A model generated the notes under the pieces. The model saw nothing but the letters and a program-made list of their open reading frames with translations, was not told the DNA's origin and ran no database searches. From NCBI GenBank assembly GCA_034440575.1, contig JAOTOL010001309.1, positions 339,501 through 403,500 on the forward strand: a DNA stretch of 64,000 nucleotides. Direction: 5' to 3'. This document shows positions 1 to 13,300 of the stretch, in pieces. The position numbers and the translations under genes are program-made. Positions within the stretch are counted from its first letter, which is position 1. Each line of letters opens with the position of its first letter. The DNA is from Imbricaverruca yamaguchii. Its lineage: Eukaryota > Arthropoda > Thecostraca > Neoverrucidae.

Positions 1-3000
1 CCTATCTCCTTCTACATAGAAGCACCAACACACATTACCACGTTTGCCAATGCATCTTCGCTTCAATTGAATGCCAGAGACATTCATTCCAAGTTCAGAG
101 AGTTCAAGTCCGAAATTGTACAACAAAAACCAATTCTAGCCCATCTCCAAGAAGCACTTACAAGAATCAGACCAAGTTGGAATAGCAATTCAGATTAATT
201 TGGCACGCCGACAACGTCAACAGACTTGGAAAACTCCGTCAGTTCGGAAATACATATGGCGCAGCCATTCTTATCATAAGCACCATCCCTCGTCGTCGAG
301 CTCAGTTAAATGGCTCGCTAAGTTGCGTAGCAGTCAGCTGCAAAATGGCCCACTGACAAACCAGTCGGACAAAACACTTTGCATCTCAGTCATATGAAAA
401 CCACACACTACAGTAGCTCGCTAACCTGCCCCCATGCTACCAGACCTCTTGTACTTTACGTGATACATCCTCATGTACTTTAATGTCCTTATCACGCTGG
501 AGGGCGACAAAATTGATACTCAATTTCGAGAAATTCTACAGTTCTCTTCAAAACACATTTTAGTGTTAGTGGCTACCACTCGCCACGACTCGGCCATAGG
601 AGACCCAGACTACAAGGAAGGAATATGTGGAACCAACCTTGTTGGTTCAGATAACTGCAATATTCAGCTTGCTGTTTACTTCATGACTAAATTGAAAGCA
701 TACCCCGACTAAGGAACAAAATATTGCCAGCAATCGATTGTAGTATTATCATGAGCGAGGCAGGATGTCCAGCTAGCATTACCCGAAAAAAAAACAGAAC
801 AAAAAAACTTCAGCAGACGACCTAGCTGGCCCAGCCACAGCGCTTTTGAGAGCCTACATCTTACCTTGTCTTTCTCAAGTATTATGTAATTCACTGGAGC
901 CTACAGCTGCACACTTCTAGAGCTGAATATTTTTATCAAATATTTGTATTGGCCTGGGGTACGCTATTGTGCGTGGCCTGTAATACACTGTTTTCTAACG
1001 CTCGCGCTTGTTCTGCAACAGTTTTTCACCGGACAATATGTTGGGCGATGACACGAGATTCGTGCGAGATGTTGTACTACTAGTTCCTCTGGGATGAAAT
1101 GGGGTTTATTGTCAAATCCGCTTGAGCATACAGCGTGTCATATCGTAGCGCAACGCACCACCTCAAGTCAATGTCTTACTTAAATCACTCCATCGCTACT
1201 TAAATAGATCCATCTTGCTTAAATCATACTTCAATCAATCAGTCATGATTTTAGCCCACCGAGAAACATTTAGAAACATCTCGAATCTGAAGAGAAATTT
1301 ATGTGGCCTAGCTTGTGATCCGCCTGACTGGTGTCTTACCGATGTATCAACGGGACTGGTCGTGGCTGTTAGAAACTGCAATTATACACTTAGCACGCTC
1401 AAATTCGATCCAAGCACAAGCATTCCAACTAAACGTACACCGGCACAGCAACCGGCTCCAGCAACTTCGCATATCGCATTTAAGTGTTCATATTCTCACA
1501 TCAGATTGAACAGTGTCAGCTTTCAAGAACAGGGAGTGGACTTCGCTGTAAGTGTATTACAAGCCAGTATGACTGTGCTGAAATTATTATTTTAAAATCG
1601 TAATGGGAGCTCCAAGGTGAACTAAATTGTGGCGGACATCACAATCTTGAATGCACCACGTGCTTTTGCGAAAATCGTCCATGAATAATTCTTAAGTGTA
1701 CATTTACCCCATAGCGATGCCTTGGGTGCATGTAAACAGAAACCAATCTCGTCCTATCCGAACACACAGGAACTATATACGTCCGGAACACAGACCATCC
1801 TTTGCAATTAGTCGTGGTCGAGCCAGTGCATCGGGTGCCGCTGGGCGTTCCAGAGCTGCTCGGGCAGGCCAGAGGAGCGCACTAGCACACCCGTCCTGGC
1901 ACTTAATCAATTACGCACCGGCCGCCGGCCGACCATTGGGCGCGGCGATTATGCTCCAGAACGATCAAGGCATTGGTGCGATTGCATTACCGGGAGGAAA
2001 AAAAGCCATCAGACGACTTCCTGGCGTCGTGGCGCCGCTAAATCCGGTCAGGCCGCCGGTCCGTGCCGCGTATCATATGGCGATTCAAAACGCCGCGCGA
2101 TGCGTCTGGCATGCCGTGATGGGTGAGGATTCCGGGTGTGCGCACGCATACCACGCTAACTGCTACTACGGAAAGTGGGAGGTGATGCTGGGTATGCGCA
2201 CGAATCATGTGGTGCGCATACCCAGAATAACGAATCATGCCGCTCTTTGATCCTCCGCTTGTGTCAGAAAGGTGCCGCTGTGTTAGGCCAGTCCCTCCTT
2301 TTGCAGAACACCTACCACACAGTGACTACCATTGGGTTAAAGTTCAACAGGTGCAGTATTCACACCCGGTGACCACACGCAATGTACGTTAAAGTAGAAA
2401 GGGTAGCGAGTAAGGAGCGTATTAGTTAATGTACGCGATGGAAAATAGAAGTTTTATGGCATCGGGTTGCCAACAACTGGATAGCTCCTTTTCAAAGTAA
2501 ATTATATAAAATATTTGCTGGGCTTGCCACCGCAACAGAACAAGAATTTCGCAGTTCCACATTTCGGTGAGGACACCGCTGCTATTGGTAGTTATTACAG
2601 TTCTTGGGCGCATCAACTGCACTGGTTGTGCAGCGCCCATAACGCTACTATTGTGGCTTACATCAGCGAACTAAAGTGAGCAGATAACTGCGATTGTTTT
2701 TTTTTTTCACTGAGGTCCCGAGTTGTGCAGTATCATTTCTCTAAGACGGAATAAAGACTGGACAAAGACCGCCAGTATTCGATCGAAGCGAACATCATGG
2801 AATGTTCAGAATTTATCCAGGAACCTTGATAGTGTGTCACAGGCTGCTCTCCAACGCTATCCGACTCTTGTTTTGACACAATTTGTCACGTTGGAGCGGC
2901 TAAATGCATAGGTTGCATCCACATGATCGCAATGCGACGAGGGAGGCGAGGGGAGTGGTTTGCCCCTCCATTGTTTTTTTTTTAAGCGCCAGTTAGTTCA

Positions 3001-5447
3001 AGATATTGCTTCCAAGCATGACATATCTTCTGATAATTGATCAGCGCACTAAGTATCACAGCCAGAGGTGGTCAATTTCATTAAGCTAAGGCCCGCTCGA
3101 TCAAGACTTGGGCCCAATGAGGGTTGTAGTTGTACAATGAAACATTTTTTCATGAACAAATAATGCTAGATACAGCCAATAGTTCGGCTGTGTTGATAAG
3201 CGACCATGTAAAATATAACAGACAAATGCGACCTCAGATCGGGTCACCAAGCCAAGCGAAGATGTAAGCTGTGAAAAGGTTTAAATGCCATAATTGTGAT
3301 CATAATAAATTGCTTTAAAACGTTCTGGAAGTGCACGAACGTCCCGGAACCCACGAAACGTTTGAGAGCACGCGAACTTCCCTGAGCACACTAATCGCAG
3401 ACACTCTGAAGGCAAAATTACGGACCATAGCGAAGAAAAATGCTACATCGGGATAAGTTTCCATGTAGGTTTATGTTTTTATGTGATCAGGCCCATGAAG
3501 TTTTGATGAATTTAGTTTTCGATTGAAACCAATGTTTCAGGAATATTATTTTGAAAACAAGTTTTTTTTCGAATAAAAAATCATATAATGGAAGGATTTA
3601 GCTTTACCTTGATATAATTTATGAAGGCAAAGCGATTACTTCATTCATTCATTAGCTACTCTACAACACAACTGTTTCTAAAATTGTGAGGCTCACCATT
3701 CCTCATATATCTCTTAATGCTTGACCTTGACCTGATCAGTGATCTTGACCTTTGTATGTGCTATGGTGCTAAACTAAGTCTTCCAGTCGCATACCATCAG
3801 TATTGAAGCATTGACATAACCCGGCGAAACTGCGGCGATGACCGTGTCCATAACTGCCTCCAGATATTCACCTATTTGACCATAGAGCTAAACAATAACA
3901 ATCACAGGAATTAAAAGCTCCAGAATGGACCTATACCATGCCCTCCACCGCATATATACCTAGCTCGGAACAAAGCCAGTGGTGGGGGAGCTAAGTTGAC
4001 TTTTTCGACTTGCAAGGGGTAAGACAGTCTGCTGCACTGGGAGGGTTCAGGGCCTTTATCACCGTCTGGCCCCTTTCAGAAGTTTTAATATGTTTTTGGC
4101 GGTTCAAATGCCTCTCCATGTATATTGCATGAAAAATATTTCCACTCCGCATAAACATATAGCCCAACTCATTTAGCATTCAAAAGCCTTCAACGCCGGA
4201 TTGGGTCGCTTGTCGCATCTGACACAACTTGGACACCCACATTGTATCCTCAGACTCTCCACAGCGCTCCACCCCAGGTATGGTGACGCCGCACACACAC
4301 CAGCTGTAATTGGTGAAGAGCAGCAAGAAATAGGATGGCCTTGCTTACTGGCTGGATACTTATGTAACTAGCCAGGTTGACCTGGCTGCCATGAACTTTC
4401 AGTGTGGGTGGGGGGCAGTTTCAGTTTGATCTCGTATATTTTTTTTATGTGACCCCTGAACCGTTCATGATATCGCTTTGAAATTGCCATACCTTCAAAC
4501 AATAACTGAGTGCGCGTTGTATTCAAAATTATGTTCCAATCTCCAGAGGTGTTGGAGTTAGGTCAAAGTCGGGTTGCGACCTGAACACTGATTTTATGTG
4601 TAAACTTAATTTTTTTTCCTACGGGTGGAACCTAATGTGGGTAGAACACGGATTTTAGACGTACGTTTACTTTCCTAAGGCATCTGTATGCACCTGAAAA
4701 CATTCACTCATAGACATAAGTGGATAATGGATGAAAGAAGAACATAGGAATACAAAATGAGACCTCAAATTAGGTTTCAAGATGAGATGAAGACTTAGCC
4801 CATTAGCGCCCAGTGGGTCGTTCTTTTATCCCCCGACTTCACAGGCACGTATTGCTGACATGATCACACAATGCATAATGTACACATATGCCGACGGGGA
4901 CGACATCTGACAAACACAAGAAAATGAAAGAACACCAGTGCATAAACCGACGGAGACGACATCTGATAAATACCAATACATAAACCGACGGGACAACATC
5001 CGACAAACTCCAGCGAAGGACGCCATATCCGTATACGTAAGTTCACGGTACGGGACGCTTTAATTTGTGGCATTCCACAGAAGGGATGAACTCAGAACAT
5101 ATACAGAAATTGTACATTCTATGTAAAAACAAACAGCATTCTAGCTGATGTAATGAAAGCCACAACTGTAGTGCTCATAGTCATATTGCAACAACAGGTA
5201 TTAAAATTGCATTATATTGCAGAGATTCCGCGCTAAAATTACGTGGGTAAATCCCGACCAACGGGACGTACCATGAACGTGCCGGAAGCGCTCGCGATGG
5301 GAGTGATGGGCATTCTAGGGACGGTCGGCCGCGCGATGGGACAGAGTGGGGAAGTTGGTCCAGTCAGTTACGCTGATGCCCCGATAGTGACCGATGTGAA
5401 GCATGTCATCCAGGAAGCAACGTGTGACAGCTCACTAAGTTAATATT
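1..5447. other. No gene recognised; one GC-rich open frame
   Basis: I see no recognisable protein or RNA gene here. The stretch 1740-2230 is GC- and CpG-rich and keeps one frame open for 184 codons (1696-2250, plus), but its translation matches no family I know and it has no clear promoter or splice context. A perfect 12-bp hairpin lies at 2190-2223. Positions 5243-5443 are CpG-rich and open in one frame, and may be the far 5' part of the piggyBac element. Confidence 0.5.
2190..2223. repeat. Perfect 12-bp hairpin
   Basis: GGGTATGCGCAC (2190-2201) is followed after a 10-base loop by its exact reverse complement (2212-2223). A related piece (GTGTGCGCACGCATACCAC) lies about 60 bp upstream, so the hairpin may be part of an older local repeat. 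Confidence 0.8.
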
Positions 5448-7377
5448 TTGAGCCAACTAGACACCGAAGCAGGTCAGGTGGACGTGGTGAATACACCACC
5501 TGATGACGATGTTAGCGATCGAGACCAGATGGACGATAGTTTGACGGGTGTCGCTATGGTTACGGATGTGACTGGTGCCGTGGGGGTGCACGTTGCCGAA
5601 GACACAGTGGCACATACGCAGAGACAACAGAATGGGCGCGAAAGCGAAAACGAACGAGAGGGCAAACATGCACCACTACCCTGTTGATCTGCCAACCAAT
5701 CGTATTCGCCTGGACATGCATGCCGGATTCAACTCGCAAAAACCGAGAGTGGTTCTCCGAGCAGATGGGCGACCACACATATGTGCAGCTGTTCGAGGAG
5801 CTGTTCACTCCAGAAGTTCTGGAGCACACCCTGGGGAGACGATGCGGTACGCACCCGATATTGAGAACAACCTGCTCTTCTTTCTCAATGACGGCGAGCT
5901 ACGCGCTTATATAGCGTGCTTATTTTTCTGACCGAGTCACTATGCCCATAAAAGCCACTGCACGTGGAGGGCATGTATCGTGAAATAAATAAGTAAATAA
6001 ATAAATCTACCCAGCGAAATGACGTATTGGTAAAAGATACGGGATATGCAGGCTAACAACAGCATCCGAGCATCATCTCTGACTCGCAACTAGTATATCA
6101 AATGCAAATGGTACCTACATGTTCAGGACAACGGACAAGCAACGGAAACAAAAACCGTGGGCTCGAGGTCCGCTTGCCAATCACAACGCCAACGAGCGCT
6201 TGGTAAGTGTGACAAATGTCAGAAGGATCTGGCGGTAAATGAGACGATTGTGCCGTGCTATCTCCACCACGAGCTAAAGCGGTTTACCGAAGCAAAGCTA
6301 TTCACTTTGGACGCAAACTGTGGACGACGTTCGGTGATGACGAGCAACGTCATCGGCTTTATTTCTGTTGTGGGAACGACACAAATTCAGAACTGCAAGA
6401 TAAGCCACACAAGGGTGGTTCTCGACGTCACGAACAGAATCACCGATACCAACAGCCATCGCATGTTCATTGGTAGCTTGCTCACGTCGTGTGTTCCGAT
6501 GGCCCAACTGAGAGAAAGATATGGGAGCGGCGGCAACGGCGCGAAAAAAAACAGAGCTCGAAGTGCACTCTGAAGGCTCAGAATGGATTGCGTGACACAC
6601 ACCACAGGCGCTTCGACAAGGCGACAAAAGTGCTGGCTGCTGGCTGGTCCAACAATGAAGTGGTGGCCGTGTAGCAAACTACCGCCTTTGTTCACGACTC
6701 GGCGTTACGACGGGAAGCAGAAGAAGAGCGTCGGCGGCACGACGACAGCCCACCCGTTACGCTCCTACAATGATGGTATGGGTATATTTGACTTCCATGG
6801 CTGGCATCTTGATCAGCATGAGGTCGCCATCCGCGGGAAAGAAATGGTATTGGTGTTCACTGATCCGTCTCGTCGATATGGCCATCGTAAATAGCTGGCT
6901 CGTTCACCACGCCTGTGTATCACACACCAAGGAGCGGCTGTCACAGCTGCAACTTCGCCGGGAGATTGCAATGACATATCTCCAACCGTGTGCCGGTCGA
7001 GCAGTCTCTGTCCCATCGCCGCCGGCTCCAGTCCCACACAACATGCGATACGAATCGTCTCTGTCCCGTCGTCGCCGTCTCTGTCCCGCTGTTGCCAGCT
7101 CCAGTCCCACACAGCATGCGATACGAATCGTCTCTGTCCCGCTGTTGCCAGCTCCAGTCCCACACAGCATGCGATACGAATCGTCTCTGTCCCGTCGCCT
7201 CCGGCTCAAGTCCCACGCAACACATGATAGGACGGCAACGGAAATCCCATCGGTTGCATGGGGAGGGGAGGACGTCGATACCGGCCCGAGGCGGTCACAC
7301 TGAAGACGATCGAGTGGCGTTAAATGTGTAACGCACCAATCCGTCTCAAGTGTTTTGTGCTGTGTCACAGCACATAG
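5448..7377 (+). pseudogene. Decayed piggyBac-type transposase
   Basis: Fragments of one transposase occur in order but in changing frames. They are: an acidic N-terminal stretch (5448-5540, DDDVSDRDQMDD); a segment like the start of the DDE_Tnp_1_7 domain (5740-5830, YVQLFEELFTPEVLEH); the catalytic-core region (6200-6480, AVNETIVP, then FGRKLWTTFGDD and GNDTNSELQDKP, then LDVTNRITDTNSHRMF); a distal core (6560-6985, KATKVLAAGWSNNEVVAV, WYWCSLIRLVDMAIVNSWLV, LQLRREIAMTYL); and a last Cys-rich bit (7324-7377, CNAPIRLKCFVLC) resembling the C-terminal ring-like domain of piggyBac proteins. At least four frame changes and several stops make it non-functional. A 53-bp minisatellite lies between the core and the Cys-rich end. 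I did not find convincing terminal repeats. Confidence 0.8.
7005..7225. repeat. 53-bp minisatellite inside the piggyBac remnant
   Basis: About four units of 53 bp. Starts of the shared motif CCAGTCCCACAC are at 7028, 7101 and 7154, with a variant at 7207. The first spacing is 73 because a 20-bp sub-piece (CGTCGTCGCCGTCTCTGTCC) is extra. Adjacent units are nearly identical, so the expansion is recent compared with the decay of the surrounding pseudogene. Confidence 0.9.
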
Positions 7378-8439
7378 AAGTGTGTAGTAAGCAATGCGAT
7401 GTATTGGCCATTCGCAACACTTGCGCACTTGGCGAAAGTGCTATCAAGCAGACAAGTGCCAGTTGCCTGCACTTTTAGAAATGCTGTGTTTCATAGCCGT
7501 AGGTGCCTGCATGTGTGTATGTGTACATTATGCATGTGTGTGTATTATGTATGTTTGTGTATGTGTGCATGTATGCGTTGTGTGTGCGTGTTTGCCAAAC
7601 GGCAAGTTCCCATGTTACCGATGTAATTGGTAAGCAAATTCTACACTTGACCATTTCGATAGAATATATTTTAAGATTTCAAGTAAAATTTGCTGTGCAC
7701 AGGTTGTGCCTGTATGCGCTAAGCGAAAACATGCGGTCAAGGTGTACAAGTTACCCATCGTTGGGATCATCGACAATGCATCCCAGAAGAAAATATCAGT
7801 TCAGAACATATATTCGCGTATCTCCACAGAGGAGATGGGTTAAGCGGAGGCCGCCGTCGCAGCTGGTTGGTCGGCACAACAGCGTGGGCTCCCTGCTGGC
7901 CACTTTCGTCTCGTCGTGTATACTGACTTCAAATACAGGAACACAACTGCAACTTTCAGGATTTCTTTGCCAATTAACATCAAACATACCCTGCAAAAAA
8001 ACCACGAAGCTTCCTGCACTTGGAACACATTCGAGCGTTAATGGGCTAAGCAAGATTTGTTTGCATAACTGACACCAATCAGTATTTGTGAACACCCTGA
8101 AATTATGCCGTGACAAAGTATGTTCTCTAAAATTGTATAAGCTTAATGTCAGCATCAGGTCCGGTCAGTGCGATACGACACGAAATGCATCAAGGGTAAA
8201 TGCATCCAAAGCACTCCAAAGGCTAAAATACGGATTGTTGCAAAACCAAAATGGTCAAATCAGGCTGATTTGGCGCACCGATTCCATCTCGCATTTTATT
8301 GTTTTCACTTTTGATTTCAAATGACGATGTTTGAAAATGTTTGGCAAGATATCTAAACATGGATTGGCCATAGCGATTGTGGAAACGATTGTGGTTTTGC
8401 ATTGGTGGCAATCCTTACCTTTTCCTGACTGTTATCTAC
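7378..8439. other. No gene; TG-rich microsatellite
   Basis: Positions 7505-7595 are an impure (TG)n/(TATG)n microsatellite. The 189-codon open frame that starts in it (7503-8072) has low-complexity Cys/Tyr/Val content at its start and no recognisable domain, so I do not call it a gene. Nothing else is visible. Confidence 0.6.
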
Positions 8440-8450
8440 TTCGACAATTA

Positions 8451-8631
8451 CTTTGTTTGTTGAGTGGTTTACGACGCCCTTTATGCACGATCAAGGCTAA
8501 TGAGATCGTCCACACTGTTTCGCCAGTGAATCGCCGCAGAATTGGGAAATGCCCCGAGTGGTAGGAGTGTTGAACCCGGGACTTTGGTATCCAGAGCTCA
8601 GCACGTTAATCACTCGGCCAACCCCGTCCCT
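8451..8631 (-). mobile_element. tRNA-derived SINE with Leu/Ser-type head
   Basis: Read on the minus strand, the element starts with a pol III promoter: A box TGGCCGAGTGATT and B box GGGTTCAACACTCC, 40 bp apart, like a class II (Leu/Ser) tRNA. It ends in GGGCGTCGTAAACCA followed by a short CAA-rich tail. Imperfect 11-bp direct repeats flank it (8440-8450 and 8632-8642, TTCGAMAATYA, two mismatches). The head cannot fold as a working tRNA, so this is a retroposon and not a tRNA gene. Its 3' end resembles the 3' end of the SINE at 10153-10309, which suggests that the same LINE mobilised both. Confidence 0.7.
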
Positions 8632-8993
8632 TTCGAAAATCATCGTCTTCTGTAGTGCATCACATACTTCCAGATATTGGACCTAGATGGGACAGATGAC
8701 CATGACATTTTGCGCGTGACATCTGTTTAGATTTGCACATGCTGTGCATATTTCGTTTCCATAAATGCATGGAAGGAGGAAGGTCACAACGGCAAAAGAA
8801 AGCCTGGTCCTGGAAGAAAAGCTAGACAAGTGACGCAATGTCCAACGAACCAGCGAAGAGCAGTATTAGCAAATTTGGGTTACCTAGAAAAAACGATGGA
8901 ATCAAATGTGATGTCCATGAGTGGTACATCGTCAAATTAAGTAAGAAAAACAGACATTAGCAAATATTCGTAGGCGGTGAAGTCCTACTAAGC

Positions 8994-9067
8994 GTCTGCA
9001 GGAGCTGTATGACCAACCCAGTCGATGCGCCCGAAAGCCCAAATAACCAACCAACTGTCTGCAGGAG
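8994..9067 (+). mobile_element. Tail-only mini-retroposon, copy 1
   Basis: A 52-bp insert (9005-9056) lies between perfect 11-bp duplications GTCTGCAGGAG (8994-9004 and 9057-9067). It holds ATGACCAA-like and GTCGATGCGCCC blocks and the tail AAAGCCCAAATAACCAACCA. It lacks the first bases of the stem-loop seen in longer copies. Confidence 0.85.
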
Positions 9068-10138
9068 GGAAAGCCTCGGATGAGGTGCGATTTAAGATCC
9101 AGGCCAAGTTTCTCAAGATATTTTTAGTCTGGATCTCAACGTCTTAGAACGATGCAGGGAGCCTGTGCTCAGTGTGAGGGATAGCGTGAATAGATAATTA
9201 CACCGGAGTAAATGCACTCCTCGGCCGCATGAGTTCAGCAGCTCCGACCACTAGAAGTCGTTTTCTGACTATACGAGGCCATGCCACACTACACAGACGA
9301 TGTCCAAAACAGAGCTGAACAGGTAGGTGTAATGAGGTCAACCTCAGACCCCTCTTTCGAAGTGCATTTGACTGGCGTGTGTCCAGACTCATCGCGTCCC
9401 GTCATGAACATTCCGAGCGGAAGCCGTCACCCGTCATCCGGCGCCGAATCACGCTGACATCAGCAGCTGACGCCTCGAGCCGCGGCCGTGGCGGGTGTTA
9501 TGCTTTAGTCAGGCCGAGACTCGATGCCGGCACGGCGACGACCGGTCGGCAGGTGTCATGATTATGGGGCAGGGACGTCATCGCGCCACGTCACCGTTGT
9601 AGCATGTCGGTATTGCACATGTAGGTCAGGGTGCTGGTCGGAGTGGTCGACCGAGCTCCTGCCTCAGAGTCCGGGCACGTGATTGAGCCGTGTTGGGTGT
9701 GACCGAGCGGTGCGCGACAAACCTTGGTCAGGTAGTCGTGACAAGGCAGCGGCGATGGCGGATATTGTTGAGCGGCCGACGCGGTGGGGCATTGGACGGT
9801 TGTTCGCCAGAGGCGCCTATAAATTTGGAGGCTCGAACTTGGAAGGGAACGCGCTGCTATTTGCCTTTGTTCAAACTGTTGGAACTGTTGCACAAGTTGT
9901 CGCCGTACTGCTGCTAATCAGCCCGGCCAATACAAGGGCATTAACGGCTGTTGGATTTGAGAACCAGTTGTTGTACAAGCGAGGCAAACCCTAGATTATA
10001 ATTTACCCAGTTTGCAGGAGCAACAAGACATCCGAATACGATGCGATTAGGAATACTTGCGAAAAAATGGTCTTGTAAACAGGCTTTTGCGTAGAAAAAC
10101 AGGTGAAAAGCTTAACGCAAATTTACGCTTTGGTAAGT
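9068..10138 (+). promoter_or_regulatory. CpG-rich stretch with TATA box
   Basis: Positions 9390-9830 are rich in CpG. A TATAAAT motif at 9818-9824 sits in a GC-rich setting (GGCGCCTATAAATTTGG). A good donor-like site, TTTGGTAAGTG, is at 10131-10139. This could be the promoter and first exon of a plus-strand gene, but no start codon context or protein was recognised, so the call is tentative. Confidence 0.3.
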
Positions 10139-10323
10139 GGAATTTTGCGATTGGTGGTTTTTGGTTTTACGACACGTCGCCGTTAAGTTATGTAGCGTCG
10201 CCAATCTCTCACGCCCATTGGTCGCGGGCGAAGAGTAGCGACAGGTAAGACTCGAACTCACAATCTTTCGATTATGAGACAAGCAACTCACCCCTAGGTT
10301 ACCTTTCCCGGAATTCTGCGATT
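10139..10323 (-). mobile_element. Full-length tRNA-derived SINE (157 bp) with TSD
   Basis: Read on the minus strand, the element (10153-10309) starts with a tRNA-like head. Its anticodon arm (GTCTCATAATC) and T arm (GTGAGTTCGAGTC) resemble elongator tRNA-Met. A body with GGGCGTGAGAGATTGGCGACG follows, then a 3' end GCTACATAAC...GTCGTAAAACC. Direct repeats flank it at 10139-10152 and 10310-10323 (13 of 14 bases equal). The 3' half aligns block by block with the mini-retroposons elsewhere in the window and with the copy at 18261-18383. Confidence 0.85.
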
Positions 10324-13300
10324 AGTGCCAACAATGAACAAATAACAGTACGGCTGCACGGGTCATGACACTTATTCAAGTTATTCTCTACTAATATTTG
10401 AGTAAATTTAGTGTAATTATGAAAAATAAACATCTTGCTTTTAATTGTAATTGCAAGCCTAGTTACGAAGCTAAAAATATCCCACACGTAACAACTGAAA
10501 GCGACGCTAAGACCGCTAAGACGTCACGTCATTAGTGCATGCCCCAACCGTCAGTTTTGGGATGTTGCGGAGTGTTCTAGCTTGAGGATTTATGAAGGAT
10601 TTACATAGTCTGGCACATATACTATAGAACATAGTCTGGCCTGGAAACAATGCACGATTTGATTCACAAAGAAGATAGGGCTATGTTGTTATCGACAACG
10701 TGTCATCTGGTACATGAATTCTTCGAATTCACAGATCCCCTATATATCTGCCCAGCAACCTAAATACGAGGATCATTAATGATACCTTGTATCTGTATAC
10801 GCTGTTGCTCGAAGCAGGTGCGTCAGAAGCGCAAAATGTGCCAAGTATCGTAGTATCGTGCTCTACGAGTACGGTGCGTGAGCGCTGCCACCTGCTGGCA
10901 CAATCGGACACTGGATGTTGTCCTGTCACCTGTATGTGGCAGCAGCGCGATTGCTGAAGTATAATTTGCCGATCAGCTGAGCTGAAGACGTCGCGGAAGT
11001 GCACTGGGGTGGCGCCAGCCGCGCCCAGTGTCGGGCGAGCAGTGACAGTTGGGCGTGGGCCGGGGTCGCACTAAGCCTAAGTTTTTCTCACGTTGTTATA
11101 GGAGACTGAGCGAGGATGCGAAACCAGAAGTGCCATTGAGATCGTGTTTGTGTGACCGGGACTGAACGGACACTACATCAGCCACCACTAGTGACGTCAC
11201 TGGGTCCAGCATTCTTGTCGACTGAGGAAGGGAGCCACCTTTGCCTTCAACTGCTCCAGCTTCAGCTAAGGCCCCAGAACCCGGGCTATCCTATCCATCA
11301 GGTCCGCAGCCAGTTTAGGAACACTCTGGTGTCTTTTGAATTAGAATTCAAGTTGAGCTCAATATGGCGGTGCCGATTTGTCCCAGACTGGTGCCAGTGC
11401 TTCTTTCCTGGGAGATCAAGTACGACCGCGACATTTACGACATTTTCATACTTAGTATTCTACGGAGTTACTCCCAAACTATAAAACAAAATGTGGCAAT
11501 ACACGGCCAGGTAGCAACATTCCTAGATTTCGGGTGGCAGATAAAGGAAAGGAAAGGTCACTGAAGCATTTCTTTTTTTTTGCTACAGGGCCTACAATTA
11601 ATGGTTTTCTCCAAGACAGGGGATAATGAATCAAGTAAGGATCCAAAGGAGTCAATGGTGGCATGTGTCCTTCCATGGCAATGTGGCACCCCTGGCTCTA
11701 ACTCTGACTTTAAAAAAATGAGCCCCAACGACGCTGGAATGCAGCCCTTCCCCTCTCTTACACTTTTCAGACAGAGGTGCTGTCCGAGAAGAAAGAGGCG
11801 CCTCTTCCGGGAATCGAGAGTACCCATTCCATCGAGACTTCCTTTATGTGTGAGGCAATCCAGGAAAATGGAGCCGATCAATATCCTCGGATCCACCCTT
11901 GCTCTTACCTAGGGCATTTGACCCATCTCCCTGATGGCACGCATGCACCCCCTCAAAATTACGCTCCCCTTGGCGAAATCCTGGATCCACCAGTGGAAGG
12001 AGTTCCCCGCCCCTGTTCCTGCCCCTACGCTACTGGTACAGCCTCGCGCGTGCTACCAAACAACAAAATATGAGTTCACATACCAACATTCCACGCATGA
12101 CTGAAACTAAGCGGGGTTCAGTCAAGAATTAAGTTTATCCCGTCGGCGGTAGCATCAGGCCGCTGTTGTTGTTGCACCCAACACGACGAGATTCAACGCA
12201 ATCTGGAAAGCGCGATATTTAGAATGGCAGGGCTTTCGACAATACGCGACTGTGCATTATAATTAGGCAGCTTGATGGCAACAAACACGGTGACAGGCAA
12301 GCGAATAAACAGACCTGGAAGAGCAGAGGTAGAAGAAAATTATATAGAGTGAACGAACTAACACAAAGGGCAAGACCAGCGCGAGGGCGTAGAAGGAGAC
12401 GGACAGGAGAAGTAGGTCGTGGGATACGGAGAGAAGAGGACAGGATGAGCGGGCAGTGAGAGGGAAGGAAAGTAGAGATGGAGATTGATGCGTAGATGGA
12501 TGCGAGGGAAACAGAGTGAGTATGTGGAGCCAGTAAATAGTGAAATTGTCGTGGAGTATCTCGTTGTAGGCTGATGTGACTTTTGTTAATTTTTTAACGA
12601 GGTTTGGATGTGACCTTTCACTTCTTCAACATTTTTGGATTATTTTTTTTTTGCAAATGGTTACGGTTTTAAATATGCGTTTCTATCTGGACACTAATGG
12701 ATAGCCCACATGCTCTTCCATATATGATAAAGTTTCATAGCGGTACCACTTGTGGCTTTGATGCTATACATTTGTGTGACGTAGGTCGGTCGCAACCCAA
12801 AATATGGAGTGAAAATATAAACAATTGAAAACGGTACTTTCCTGTCTTTCTTAACTTCAATTACGCCGAAAGAGTGCGGATGCCAATAAAAGCCAGGAAA
12901 CGAGCCAAATACGTTACAGTCGTGGTTTGCCTCACCCGTCGTCTGGTGTACGTTGTCCGGTGATCCCCTTCGGTCGTTTCCCCACGTCCCGTCCATAATA
13001 CCAGATCACGGAGTTGCTCCGCGGCCCGCACAACTGAATTAGCTCGTTTCGGTAGTTAGCAAACTGAACTCTCAGTGTCTGATCTTAATGGCGCGGTCGT
13101 ATGGCATATCTAGTGTCATTCCCCAGTCCGTGACTACAGCCTAGTTGCTGCAGGCACTTGGTTGCGTGTTAAGCTGATGTGAAACTGAAGTGGTGAGTAT
13201 GATTCATCACAATCAAAGATTTGATAAATTGTTTGCGGAAAACACGGTTTTTTTGCGGACCAGCGTTCTGCATGGCCTAGCTCGCTGAAAGAAGCTTGGG

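Noticed and set aside
7503..8072. 189-codon plus-strand frame
   Set aside because: Begins in a TG microsatellite. No domain, no splice or promoter support.
8566..8631. tRNA-Leu/Ser gene on the minus strand
   Set aside because: The acceptor stem does not pair and the head continues into a SINE body flanked by a duplication.
10240..10309. tRNA-Met gene on the minus strand
   Set aside because: The anticodon and T arms look right, but the acceptor stem does not pair and the sequence runs into the SINE body with TSDs.
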